Source: an uncultured Clostridia bacterium | GTDB lineage: Bacteria; Bacillota; Clostridia; UBA1381 | Assembly: GCA_947591315.1 (NCBI GenBank) | Contig: CANQDD010000002.1 | Span: forward strand, 89,814-153,813 | Direction: 5' to 3' | Length of the DNA: 64,000 nt | Shown here: positions 44,231-54,300 of the stretch, piece by piece | Position numbering within the stretch: position 1 is the stretch's first letter | Layout of the letters: each line of letters begins with the position of its first letter | Made by a program: the position numbers and the translations under genes | The notes under the pieces: model-generated | The model's database searches: none | Seen by the model: the letters and a program-made list of their open reading frames with translations, nothing else | Told to the model about the DNA's origin: nothing

Positions 44231-45016
44231 TCAAATCATTCCAAAATACTTAAGCGCGTACTCTATTCCGTCCTCGAGCAGCGGTTTTGTCACAAACGAT
44301 GCGGTTTTCTTCAGTTCTTCGGACGCGTCTCCCATAACGATACTGTTCGGCACCGCCATGAGCATCGGCAAATCATTCATACTGTCCCCTATCGCATAAG
44401 CCTCGCTTATCGGGATATTATGGTACTCGCACACCCGCGCTATGCCTGTGCCCTTTGAATACCCCTTGACCGTCAGCTCACAAAACCCGTCGCCTCGGAT
44501 TATAAAATCAAAATCCGCTTCTGTTCCCTCTTTAAACCGTTTCAAGTCGCTTTTATCGTCATACCACGCGAGCAGTTTGTCGAATACAAAAGCCTCATCG
44601 CTCACATCGGGCGACAAATCCTTGCCTTGATTTTCAAAGCGCCGTTTAAGCTTTGTAAACCCGTCAAACGGACGGCATCTTTTATCGGTAAAGAAGGATT
44701 TTGAATGCTCGTACATCGGCGTCATGTCACATTCATGCACAAGCTCCGCGATTTCCATGCAGCGTCTTTTGTCGGGTTCGCGGTTAAAGATTACCTTACC
44801 GCCGCTTTCTATATAGATGCCGCAGCCGCAGATATAGCCGTCAAAACCGATATTACGGAGTTTGTCCTCCACATTCATAACCGTTCTTCCCGTATCTATA
44901 TACATAAAATGTCCGTTTTTCCGCGCCGCCCTTATCGCATTTACCGCGCTTTCGGGTATTGTGTACGCCTCATCGTCCGATACAAGTGTTCCGTCAATGT
45001 CAAAAAATACTATCAT
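44231..45016 (-). CDS. Cof-type HAD-IIB hydrolase
   Basis: This 261-aa cytoplasmic phosphatase of the HAD superfamily, subclass IIB (Cof/YbiV/SupH), probably acts on sugar phosphates or similar small phosphates. Motif I is FFDIDGTL (Asp6, Asp8), motif II lies in the YIDTGRT region, and motifs III/IV lie in the late stretch KGTGIARVCEY ... AIGDSMNDLPM. CGGGAG precedes the ATG. Its promoter overlaps the terminator of the upstream surface enzyme gene. Confidence 0.93.
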   Translation of the reverse strand: MIVFFDIDGTLVSDDEAYTIPESAVNAIRAARKNGHFMYIDTGRTVMNVEDKLRNIGFDGYICGCGIYIESGGKVIFNREPDKRRCMEIAELVHECDMTPMYEHSKSFFTDKRCRPFDGFTKLKRRFENQGKDLSPDVSDEAFVFDKLLAWYDDKSDLKRFKEGTEADFDFIIRGDGFCELTVKGYSKGTGIARVCEYHNIPISEAYAIGDSMNDLPMLMAVPNSIVMGDASEELKKTASFVTKPLLEDGIEYALKYFGMI

Positions 45017-45050
45017 ATCATTCTCCCGTGAAATTTATTGTACCGTTATT

Positions 45051-45091
45051 ATTATAATAATGAAAGAAGGTATTTTCAAGTACCTTCTTTC
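45051..45091 (-). promoter_or_regulatory. Overlapping terminator hairpin and HAD promoter
   Basis: A hairpin with 11-bp arms (GAAAGAAGGTA / TACCTTCTTTC, 45062-45091) ends the 45099..49091 gene. The HAD promoter TTGAAA (45074-45079), 17 bases, TATAAT (45051-45056) starts inside its loop. Confidence 0.72.
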
Positions 45092-45098
45092 AAAATCA

Positions 45099-48000
45099 TC
45101 ATTTATTTATTTTTACCGTGTTACTGTCTCCGTCCCAGCTCACGTTCCAGCCGAGATTTTCCGAGACAAATCTTATCGGGACGAAGGTTCTGCTGCCGTG
45201 TATTACCGCCGGAGAATCGAGCTTTTCCTCCCTGCCGTTTACTGTGGCAGTGTCGGAATCAATTTTCAGAACCAAGCTCGTGCCGTCCTTTGTGACGGTC
45301 GCCTCCTCAGCGGACGGATCCCACTCGACGTCCGCTCCGAGCGACTCCGATATTACGCGTATCGGTACCATTGTTCTGTCGTTTTCGATATACGGCGATA
45401 CGTCGGATTTTATATATGTTCCGTCGAGCGTCAGGCTTATTACCGGCGCGACATTTACCTTGATAGTCTTTGTGACCGGCGTTTCGTGGTACATATCCTT
45501 TACCGACGCGGTGAATACGTACTCGCCTTCGCGCTCGGGAGTGAATATAACCTTCTGTCCGTCAAGCTTCGCGCCCGAGGGCAGGTCTGTAAGCATTGAA
45601 AACTCCGTATCGTCGTTTTCCTTATCGACGGTCGAGAAATCAAGCTCTACCGTTTCTCCCTTGTTTATCGGCTTTCCGACCATCTCGCCCGTTATCTCAA
45701 CGTCCCCTTCGATATGGGCGGTGTTCTTTATCGCCTTCTGCGCCGTCATGCAGAAACCGACATACATAACGTCGTCCGCGCCCAGCGGCACGATAGGCTT
45801 TGAGGTCTGCTCGTAATTTGTTCCGTCGAGGCTGTACCAATACTCTATCTGATTGCCCGTGCGCTTTATCTTGAAGTCTATCGGCACGCTCTTGTTGTTC
45901 ATATCGCCTGCCCAGAAGCTTGTCGTGCTCTTTTCGTCGCCCTGCTTATGCGTTACCATCAGTATATTGTTGTTATTTGAGAAGTGGCGCTCCTCGAAGA
46001 AATTCGCGTTATACAAATCGAGATTGTCCGTTGCCAGCACGCCGAAATAGTCCGCGTCATACGAGGTGGCGTCGAAGCCGAGAAGTCTCGCGTGTATCTC
46101 AAAATCGCCCGCAACCTCCTTATACGCGAAGGTTTTCATCAGATTTCCCTCGCCCTCGGGACACACTGAGCTTATAGCCATTCCGCCGTCCTCCATAGTC
46201 AGCTCGCCCTGCGCGTCGCCGTAGTTCATCACCTTCCAACCCGCGTCCTCGACTGTTCTGTACGGCGCGGTGAATGTCGGAGCGGAGTTTGTTTCGTAGC
46301 TGAAAATCACGTTTTCATCGCCGTTTGCGGTAATTGTGCGCGTTTCGGTCTGTCCGTCCTTTAACGAGTAGCCGTCAAGCACGGGAGCCTTTACCGTAAC
46401 CGATTCGCCGACAGGAACGGTCTGCACCTCGGAACCCAATACTCTGCCGTTATACTCGTATACCGCGCCGATTTCCGCAGTGTCGCGTGTTTCGAGCACC
46501 TCAAGGAGCACTCCGCCCTGCGGCGCGACGTCGACTTTGATTCCGTTCGGATCCGAATACGTCTTGCCCGAAATCAAATCCTTAGCCTTTGTTACGCCCG
46601 TTGTCTTCGACATTGTATACGTCTTACCGGTCTGTCCCGATACGCTGTTCTGCTTTGACTGATTTATCGCGCCGATGTATTTTCCGTATTGAACTTCGAT
46701 CAATCCGTCATAATTATAATGCGTATACGGATTTCCCGCGTCGGTAGTGTGCGTCGGATCCTGCCATGTGTATACGTCGCCCTGATGCGAGCTTCTTACA
46801 TTCGCCGTCCACTCCGCGTCGTCCGTCATGAGATGTATGCGGGTATTGTCGTTATACGTCCAGTCGTCGCGGCGGAAATTAAAGGTTATGTATCCCTTCT
46901 CGCCGTTGTTCTTGAACACTATTTCCTGTCCGTCAGGATCGTACCACGCGAAATCGGGCGCGCCGTCCTCCATCGGGAGCGGCTCAATTTTATTATCCTT
47001 TATAAGCTTCTCAACGTCCTCGTAATATTTGAGTATCTCCTGCGAGTCTACTATTCTCGTGTATACGTGCGGAGTCTTGTCGACCTCTATCTCCGTGCGC
47101 AGCGTATCGCTGTACGCTCTGTTTTCCTTTATGTAATGAGCGAGAAATCCGAGCGCGCCCTGCGAGCCCAAATTCGTCGCCGTGTATCCCGCGACGGGAT
47201 ATGACAGGTGTATTCCGTAGCCGTCCTTACGTGACGACGCGAACGTTTCGGCGCTAAGTATCGTTTCGCCGTTCTCGTTTACCGCGGGATAGAAGAAATA
47301 CTTTGCCGCCTCGTACGCTTTATACGCGGTGTCGTCGAATATTTTCTTTGTCGCCGCGTCAAAATATTTCGCGCTTTCTGCGTACTTGTTCGTAATTTCA
47401 ATAAGCAGCGTGCCGTAGTCGCCTGCCCAGCCGCCGTGTGACGCGCCGCCCTCAAGTCCGAGAGCGTTAAGGTCGGAGAACCACTTTTGACCGTCAGCCA
47501 TTTCGCCGTACTTGTACTCTATCATATCGGTGTACTGCTTCTCGTCGTTCACGCTGTATTCCGTTCCCTCGGCTGTTCCCAAGAGTTCAATCGCCTTATT
47601 CGCCGAATACGCGAAGCCGAAATCCTGATTAGCCGTACCCGCGCGGTTCGTCGGCGCGTAGAAGTCGCCCACTCCCCTTTCGGGATTCGCGAGCCTGTCG
47701 CGGAGCCTGCCGAACATATCAATGTAATACGCGCGGCGCGTTTTGTCCGCCGTACCTGTCATAAGTCCGTCGATTTTTTCATCGAGATAATTGTTCCATA
47801 TCGTTTTAAATTCCTCATTATCGCCGTTTACGATATAGTTGTTAAGCTGAATAAACGACTGCATCATCGCGTCAACGCCGAGCGACAGCAGCGGCCACCA
47901 CTCGCCCGTGAGCCTTTCGCCCGTGCCGTCAAACGATACGCCGAGCCATTTGCCCTTGTCCTCGCCGGAGGTGAAATAGCACCAGCCGCCTTTTTTATCC

Positions 48001-49091
48001 TGCGCCCTCTGGTAGAAGTCGAGCAGATGAATGTAACGGTCAAGTATCTCGGGATTGTTGTAGTAATCCTTTGAAAAATCGAACATAAAGGCGTTCGCGA
48101 GAATCATAAGATTTGACATTGTAGACCAGTTCTGATGATTTATCGTCTCCTGCGTATAGCGCCTTGCTATCTCGTCGCTCGTGCCGGAGAAATCCGCGTC
48201 CGTTACGGGCGTGTTCCTGATAACCGCGCCGTCCATAAACTCAGCCGCGTCGGTCTTTTTCTTATCCCAGTCGTCGCCGTAGCACTGCCATGACATGATT
48301 TCCGTCATCATATCGTAAACCTCGCCCTGCAGCGACTCGTAAGCCGTTTTATCCTTATGCTCCTTTGCCGGAGTACCGGTTATATCATAGCCTGTTTTGT
48401 CGTCCTGCGGGGTGTAATACGGCTCGGTGTGCGACGCTACGGAATAAATATACTTGCTGTCCTGCGTAACATCGGCGTACACGCTCGCGCCGTAGGACTG
48501 CATACGTCCCGTCGGAACAAGCTTCAAATCGACCGTTCCGTCCGCGTTTATGATCTCCTGCGGGATTTTAGTCGTCGCGTAGTAATAATTTCCCTTTGAG
48601 GTGTAGCCCTCGACATACGTTCCGCAGTCAAGCTCGCTGTATTCGCGTCCCGAGAACGGGTCGAAATACGTCGTGTCGCCGTCGCCCGTATAGAGCATAA
48701 TATTGCCTCGGTCATACTGGCTGCCGGACAATCTTATCGTTATGTAATTCGTGCGCGCGGGATCCGCCTTTAATGTAAAGCGCAGATAACCCGTGTCCTT
48801 CGGAGCGTCCGCCGTCGGCTTTAAGATCTGCCTGTAAGTAAGACCTTCACCCAATCCGCCGCCCGCGTGTGTGCCGTCGTCGTTTGTGTACTGCTTTTCA
48901 GCCTTATCGTCCACACCCGCAACGGTAAGCTTTTCCGTCAGATCATGCGCCTTTTCCGACTCACTGTCGCCGAATATCAGCATATCCATAGCGCCTGTAT
49001 CGTAAACCTCATTCGCGGCGGACACGGGAGCCGCCGTAAACATAGACGCGCCGACTGCCGCCGCAGCAATAAACGAAACAATCCTTTTCAT
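45099..49091 (-). CDS. Secreted predicted (alpha/alpha)-toroid carbohydrate enzyme with stalk domain
   Basis: This 1330-aa protein has a signal peptide (about 1-26), an N-terminal jelly-roll-like domain (about 30-215) and a large helical region (about 250-700) with motifs ANQDFGF and GGWAGDYG. After that come heparinase-like C-terminal beta domains (about 720-900), a concanavalin-like sandwich and an Ig-like domain. It ends in a copper-amine-oxidase-N 'stalk' domain (last 115 residues, MVPIRVISESLGADVEWDP and FVPIRFVSENLGW). The first 700 residues are paralogous to 57633..60407. I do not recognise a CAZy family; a polysaccharide lyase or hydrolase is likely. ATG 49091 has better spacing to GGAG than the ATG at 49097. 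Confidence 0.75.
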   Translation of the reverse strand: MKRIVSFIAAAAVGASMFTAAPVSAANEVYDTGAMDMLIFGDSESEKAHDLTEKLTVAGVDDKAEKQYTNDDGTHAGGGLGEGLTYRQILKPTADAPKDTGYLRFTLKADPARTNYITIRLSGSQYDRGNIMLYTGDGDTTYFDPFSGREYSELDCGTYVEGYTSKGNYYYATTKIPQEIINADGTVDLKLVPTGRMQSYGASVYADVTQDSKYIYSVASHTEPYYTPQDDKTGYDITGTPAKEHKDKTAYESLQGEVYDMMTEIMSWQCYGDDWDKKKTDAAEFMDGAVIRNTPVTDADFSGTSDEIARRYTQETINHQNWSTMSNLMILANAFMFDFSKDYYNNPEILDRYIHLLDFYQRAQDKKGGWCYFTSGEDKGKWLGVSFDGTGERLTGEWWPLLSLGVDAMMQSFIQLNNYIVNGDNEEFKTIWNNYLDEKIDGLMTGTADKTRRAYYIDMFGRLRDRLANPERGVGDFYAPTNRAGTANQDFGFAYSANKAIELLGTAEGTEYSVNDEKQYTDMIEYKYGEMADGQKWFSDLNALGLEGGASHGGWAGDYGTLLIEITNKYAESAKYFDAATKKIFDDTAYKAYEAAKYFFYPAVNENGETILSAETFASSRKDGYGIHLSYPVAGYTATNLGSQGALGFLAHYIKENRAYSDTLRTEIEVDKTPHVYTRIVDSQEILKYYEDVEKLIKDNKIEPLPMEDGAPDFAWYDPDGQEIVFKNNGEKGYITFNFRRDDWTYNDNTRIHLMTDDAEWTANVRSSHQGDVYTWQDPTHTTDAGNPYTHYNYDGLIEVQYGKYIGAINQSKQNSVSGQTGKTYTMSKTTGVTKAKDLISGKTYSDPNGIKVDVAPQGGVLLEVLETRDTAEIGAVYEYNGRVLGSEVQTVPVGESVTVKAPVLDGYSLKDGQTETRTITANGDENVIFSYETNSAPTFTAPYRTVEDAGWKVMNYGDAQGELTMEDGGMAISSVCPEGEGNLMKTFAYKEVAGDFEIHARLLGFDATSYDADYFGVLATDNLDLYNANFFEERHFSNNNNILMVTHKQGDEKSTTSFWAGDMNNKSVPIDFKIKRTGNQIEYWYSLDGTNYEQTSKPIVPLGADDVMYVGFCMTAQKAIKNTAHIEGDVEITGEMVGKPINKGETVELDFSTVDKENDDTEFSMLTDLPSGAKLDGQKVIFTPEREGEYVFTASVKDMYHETPVTKTIKVNVAPVISLTLDGTYIKSDVSPYIENDRTMVPIRVISESLGADVEWDPSAEEATVTKDGTSLVLKIDSDTATVNGREEKLDSPAVIHGSRTFVPIRFVSENLGWNVSWDGDSNTVKINK

Positions 49092-49170
49092 AATCATATC
49101 TCCTTACAATACTATTTGTTATTATTGTATAAAACACCGCTGTTACTTTCAAGTTATAAATGCACCGATT

Positions 49171-51288
49171 TTATTTGATTTCTGCATAAACCGCGCTGCG
49201 CGGCATAAGCGTGCTGCCGTCAATGTTATATTGAAAATCCTTTTCGCCTTCGATATTCAATTCTATCGGCTGCGAATTATGGTTTATAATGATTACACAG
49301 CCGTCAAAGACAGCCGTTTCCACATTTCGCTCCGCGTACGGACATTTATCTATTCCATGATTTTGGAAAATATCGTCCACGATATTTTTCTTCATCATCT
49401 GCACCGGATAAAGCTCGTTATTCTTCTGCGTAAGCGGCACGTGCGGCGCGATTTTTGCGCAGTAGGAATAGCCGTACGCAAAGCCGAGCGAATACACCGT
49501 GCCTTTGCCGAATTTATGCGATACCGCCGCAGTCTTGTCAGCATCGGCAGGTCCCGTATGAGCGTCCGCGCAGTATTTTACGACCGGCTCACCGTCCGTG
49601 AAGCACTCGAAACGGTCGCTTTTCACAATGCCGCCCTCACCGTAATAAATTTCGCTCTTTTCACATTCCTCGCCCCTTATGCCGAACACTCTCTCGCAAA
49701 CGCGGTCAAACGGCGAGGAAATAACAACTCCCCCGTTTTTGACCCATTCGCGCAGCTTATTCTCCGCCGCCTCGTTTACGTCAATATCATAGCAATCGTT
49801 TTCGGGTATAATAAGCGCCCGATAATCATCAAGCCTTCCGTCCGCAATCATATCAATATCAATCACGTCAACGGAATAGCCGAAATCACAGCACATTCTG
49901 TAATATCCGAGCAGATCCATTCTTCGTTCCTTGTTGCCGTCAACGCCCATAGGCTCCGCAAGTGCCATCGCGGACGGGAACAGAATTGCAACCTGCTTTT
50001 TACGCTTGCCCTTGATTTTGGGAATAACTCTTTTCGCCCACTCGTTTCCTATCCTCAGCGAGCTGTTGAAATGAGAGTTCATGCGGTTCAGCACGCCGCC
50101 GTCGTCAAGTCCGCACATTCCGTACGAGGTATACCCGTCAATACCCGCGCCGACCATTGAGCCGATCATCTCGGCAGGTGTAAGAAATTCGTAAATATCA
50201 CTGTACAGGAACCGTCCCCAGTACACGCCGCCGATGAACTCACGTCCCTCGTTCATAACGCGCATCATGCTGTGCTGGCACGATAAAATATACGCGTCGG
50301 GATCGCCGTAGGGCGTAATCGGCACGGCGATAAAGTGCGCCGTGTCAACATACGGCGCGGTCTTATAAACATCAATACCCCTGTTTGCCGTATCCCACAA
50401 ATCACTCAGTCCCACGTCCGAAAGCGCGGACGCGTCGATATTGAGAAAATAGCTCCACTGCGCAATACACGGACATGTAAACATATCCGAACTTACAGTT
50501 TTAAGCCGACGCTGCATATCCTCAAAAAACAGGCAAAGCTCGTCGCGCTTCCAGAGCATATTGTCCGCCTTCATTCTCACCGCCGGATTATCCGTGCGGA
50601 AATCCTTGTATACCTCGTCGGGGTTATACACGCACTCGAACCACACGTCATGCAGATCTATCCCTTCAAAATCCGCAAAATCCGTTCCGTACGCGCCGTT
50701 AAGCGAGGAAATGTCACCGTATTTGTTTTTGAGCCAATTCACATACCGTTTCGTTCCGTCCTCGTCAAAGCTCGGCGCGACGATAGGATCCCACATCGTA
50801 CACATCGGCTCGGCATTTTTACCGTCCTTTGTGACGCACCGCGCGAACCCGCCGCTGTAGAGCTTATACAGTCCGCGCATATGCGTGATCATCGACTCCT
50901 TCGCCTCGTCCGACCAATACCTGTACCACTTTCCGTCGCTGCCGTCCGCGTCCGTGATCGACTTGCCGTAGATTGGCGGACTGAAACGGATATTCGGATA
51001 GAGATTGTCGGCGTTAAGGTACAGAGCCATGTGGTTATGGCTTAAACCCTCCTCCGCTATACGCTTCATCATATATTCCTGCGTTTCAACGTACACGCTC
51101 GCCTCACCGCCGTTATAGCGGTCGTTAAAATCCTCCCACGCCTTTGAATCGAGCAGTATGCTGTTAAAGCCCAAATCCTTCAAAAACCGTACTCCCTCGT
51201 CAATAAACTCCCTGCCGTCATATGCGGGGCGGTAAAAGTTGCCGAACCACACGTTTATATACGGCTCGCCTGTTTTTTTATCGATCAT
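49171..51288 (-). CDS. GH42-like beta-galactosidase-related enzyme, cytoplasmic
   Basis: This 705-aa protein lacks a signal peptide, so it should act inside the cell on imported oligosaccharides. Residues about 1-400 look like a TIM barrel (VWFGNFYRPAYDGREFIDEG, KDLGFNSILLDSK, NADNLYPN). About 420-620 is a Rossmann-like beta-galactosidase trimerisation-type domain (VAILFPSAMA, YRALIIPENDCYD, WVKNGGVVISSPFDRV), followed by a small beta domain. This matches the GH42/GH164-like layout. The second ATG (51288) is preferred because the first lies only two bases after GGAGG. It sits among surface glycan enzymes. The substrate is not certain; galactose-containing side chains are plausible. Confidence 0.75.
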   Translation of the reverse strand: MIDKKTGEPYINVWFGNFYRPAYDGREFIDEGVRFLKDLGFNSILLDSKAWEDFNDRYNGGEASVYVETQEYMMKRIAEEGLSHNHMALYLNADNLYPNIRFSPPIYGKSITDADGSDGKWYRYWSDEAKESMITHMRGLYKLYSGGFARCVTKDGKNAEPMCTMWDPIVAPSFDEDGTKRYVNWLKNKYGDISSLNGAYGTDFADFEGIDLHDVWFECVYNPDEVYKDFRTDNPAVRMKADNMLWKRDELCLFFEDMQRRLKTVSSDMFTCPCIAQWSYFLNIDASALSDVGLSDLWDTANRGIDVYKTAPYVDTAHFIAVPITPYGDPDAYILSCQHSMMRVMNEGREFIGGVYWGRFLYSDIYEFLTPAEMIGSMVGAGIDGYTSYGMCGLDDGGVLNRMNSHFNSSLRIGNEWAKRVIPKIKGKRKKQVAILFPSAMALAEPMGVDGNKERRMDLLGYYRMCCDFGYSVDVIDIDMIADGRLDDYRALIIPENDCYDIDVNEAAENKLREWVKNGGVVISSPFDRVCERVFGIRGEECEKSEIYYGEGGIVKSDRFECFTDGEPVVKYCADAHTGPADADKTAAVSHKFGKGTVYSLGFAYGYSYCAKIAPHVPLTQKNNELYPVQMMKKNIVDDIFQNHGIDKCPYAERNVETAVFDGCVIIINHNSQPIELNIEGEKDFQYNIDGSTLMPRSAVYAEIK

Positions 51289-51305
51289 GGTCATATCCTC
51301 CTTAC

Positions 51306-51341
51306 AAAACGGGGGACACCGAGATTGGTGTCCCCGTTTTT
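51306..51341 (-). terminator. Terminator after the 2059-aa protein gene
   Basis: An AACGGGGACACC-type stem pairs with GGTGTCCCCGTT and is flanked by A and T runs. It lies between that gene's stop and the ribosome site of the GH42-like gene. Confidence 0.82.
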
Positions 51342-51356
51342 GATGCTGTTATTTGT

Positions 51357-54300
51357 TTATTCTATGGTTTCTTGTGCCGGTGTCGCAAGCGGTTTCATTG
51401 TTTCCACGCTTTCCCAGAGGAACGCTTTTATCACGTCTCCGCTCTGCGCGTTCTCAAATGTAACATCGTCGCCCGATACAAACTTGACCTGCATACACGC
51501 GCCGCCTCTGTAAACCGCCGCTATAACCGCCGCGCCGTCAGCCGCCGTCGCTGTTATTGACGCTTTATAGCCGCCGTCTTGAGCCTCTGTTACGGAATTG
51601 ATCGCGATTGACGTGGACATAAGCTCCGCGCTGAAATTGTCGATCGTATCGGTCGCACCCGCCGCCGGTCTGAATACGACAGCATTTGTGCCGTCCGGCA
51701 GATCCGTAGGCTCAAGTACGCTCATAAGCGAAATTCCGACGCCGTTCTTCGGTATTACCGTAAATTGACCTGTATGCGTCGAGTTGTCAATATCAAGCGT
51801 TATGTCGTATGTCTTGCCCGGTGTCATGCCAAGTCCGTTTGCGCCGCCTGCCGTACGGTAAATGCCTTCCGTACTGCCGTCAACGCCGTTGCTTATCTCG
51901 TCACTGTCCGCGCTGACAAAGTATATACGGCTGTCCGTACTGCCCGGCGTATATTCAAAGGTGATTGTAATTCTGTCCGCCGCTGCCGCATCTTCAACCT
52001 CCGCGTACTGAGTTCCCACCCAGAGGCTCGGAACTGCTTCGTCCTCCTTGTTGTTTTCCATTACGAGCTTGCCGCCCTTTGTTTCAACAACATGCTCGGT
52101 CACTTCCGTATCGGTATTGTTGCTGAACCAGCCTTCAAGCGCCGTACCTTCGTCATACACTGTCGGACCGCTCGGCGCTTCCTCCGGCGTATAGTCCTCG
52201 TCAAAGCCGTAATCGGGTTCGGGCGTCGGCTCGGTCACTTCGTTAAGCGTTACCGTCGCCGTCAATTCAAGGTCGTTGTAATTATCCCTTGAAATTTTAA
52301 CCGTTACCGTATACACTCCCGCCTCCTTAAATGTGGGAGCAGTTTCCGAATACTCGCCGTCACCTGTCTTATACTGAACGGTATAGCCTGTCGTGTCGCC
52401 TTCTATCGTTACGCCGTGCGCTTCGCCGTCAACGTTGCCCGTGTAACCCGTAACCGTGATGTCGGTAATATCCGCCTTCGCTATTGTAACGGTTTTCTCC
52501 AATGTAATCGTACTGTATCCGTCGCGCTCAACCGTTACCTTAACCTTGTACTCACCCGCGTTCGTGCCGGTCGGAACACCGTCCTGCTGTACGTCGTCAA
52601 GGTAATAGGTAATCGTGTACTCGCCGAGATTTTCGCCCGTAACACTCACAAGCTCCTGCGCCGCGCCGGTATATACCAAATCCTCCGCCGCCGTTACAGT
52701 AACCTCCGTTATAGGCTCCTTATCGGTAATCGTTATCGTCCTAACGACCTTCAAATCATTGTAGTTTTTATTTGAAAGCTTAACCGTTATCTTATGCTCG
52801 CCCAAATCATCGTCGCCGTATGACGGACACGTTTCAAGCCATTCTTCCGGCTCGGCAGCCGAATAATCACCCTCCGCATACTCCACGGTAAAGCCTGCCG
52901 CCGTAACCTCGAGCGTATGCGAACCGCTGCCTACCTTAAACGTTCCGTCGCCAGTAATTGTGTACGCTGTCGAAGGAATATCCGCTTTCGCGATTGTGAC
53001 TTCTACCTGACCGACTGCGGACTCAATATACTTATCTGCCTGTGCACTATCCGCCGCGACCGCCTTATAATAAACGGTATATGTCTCCGCGTCCGTACCC
53101 GTCGGAACGGTATCCTGCCAATCACCGCTTCCCGTCAGGCTGTACACAATCTTACCGCCCGCTGACGCCGCGCCCTCGTTAACAAGCGCCTGCTCCGAGC
53201 CGTCGTAAACCAAATCGGTTATCGCCGTCGGCACGGTTTCAACCGTAAGCGGCTGCGCGGGAGCGGGAACGGCAAGGTTTCCGTTACCGTCAACCTCAAG
53301 CGTGCCGGACGTGTACTCCTCGGGTACGCCGTAGGTAAACGCTCCGGCAACCTCGATCGTAAGATTAGTGTCGCCTTCCTTATTCACAATAACCGTTCCG
53401 CCATCGGGAGCAGCCGCGTTATTATAATTCAAGCCGTTAATTGTCGTTGCCGAATCGGCATAAAGCGTTGTCTGCGTTGACATATTTAATCCGACTTTGC
53501 CGCTTGCCGGCGTTATCGTTACGCCTTGGAGATGAATTTCAGCCTTGTTTTTCGCGTTTATTGTGTACTTGTTACCGCCCTCGAGCGTCACATTCTTAAA
53601 TGTCAGCGTCTTATTATCCGCCTCAAACAGCATATCTTTTGTGCCGTCCGATGTAATAGTGTGACTGTCTCCGTCTATCGTCACATTATCGATATTGCAT
53701 TGGTCGGTATGACCAGACGAATACGCCGTGCCTCCGAATATCATTCTGTCGATTGTCACATCATCGAGCAGCTTAATCGTTTCACCCTCCTGAACAGCCG
53801 CAATCGCATCCTTAAACGTTTCGTATTTATTACCCACTCCGCCGTCCGCAGGAATTACCTCCGCAACATATTTGTCTTCCGACCCGGACGTGGTAAACTC
53901 AATCACAAGCTCCGCTTTTCTGCTGAGCTGACGGTTGTTGTCGGTCGCGTCGGCGTTATACAGCAGATACGAATTGCGCTCGCCCTCTGTGAAATAGTTG
54001 GTAACGTCAAGAGTCTCGGTTCGATACGTCTTATCATCAGGCTCATACATCGTCGTTGTGCCTATCTCCGCGCCGCTGTTTTTGGCGTTCGCCGCAGCAT
54101 TAAATACATCCTCGATCTTGCTTATATCCGCGGGATTATCCGTCTTTTTTACAACAAACGGCTTGCCGCTGAATTTACTGTCGCCCTGATATACCGAAAG
54201 CGTCGCCTTTGTAACCGTCGCTCCCTCGGGCAATGAAACCGCGCCGAAGGAATAGAATGCTCCGAAATGATTTCGTGCCGTCGTTTCTATTTTATTCGCA

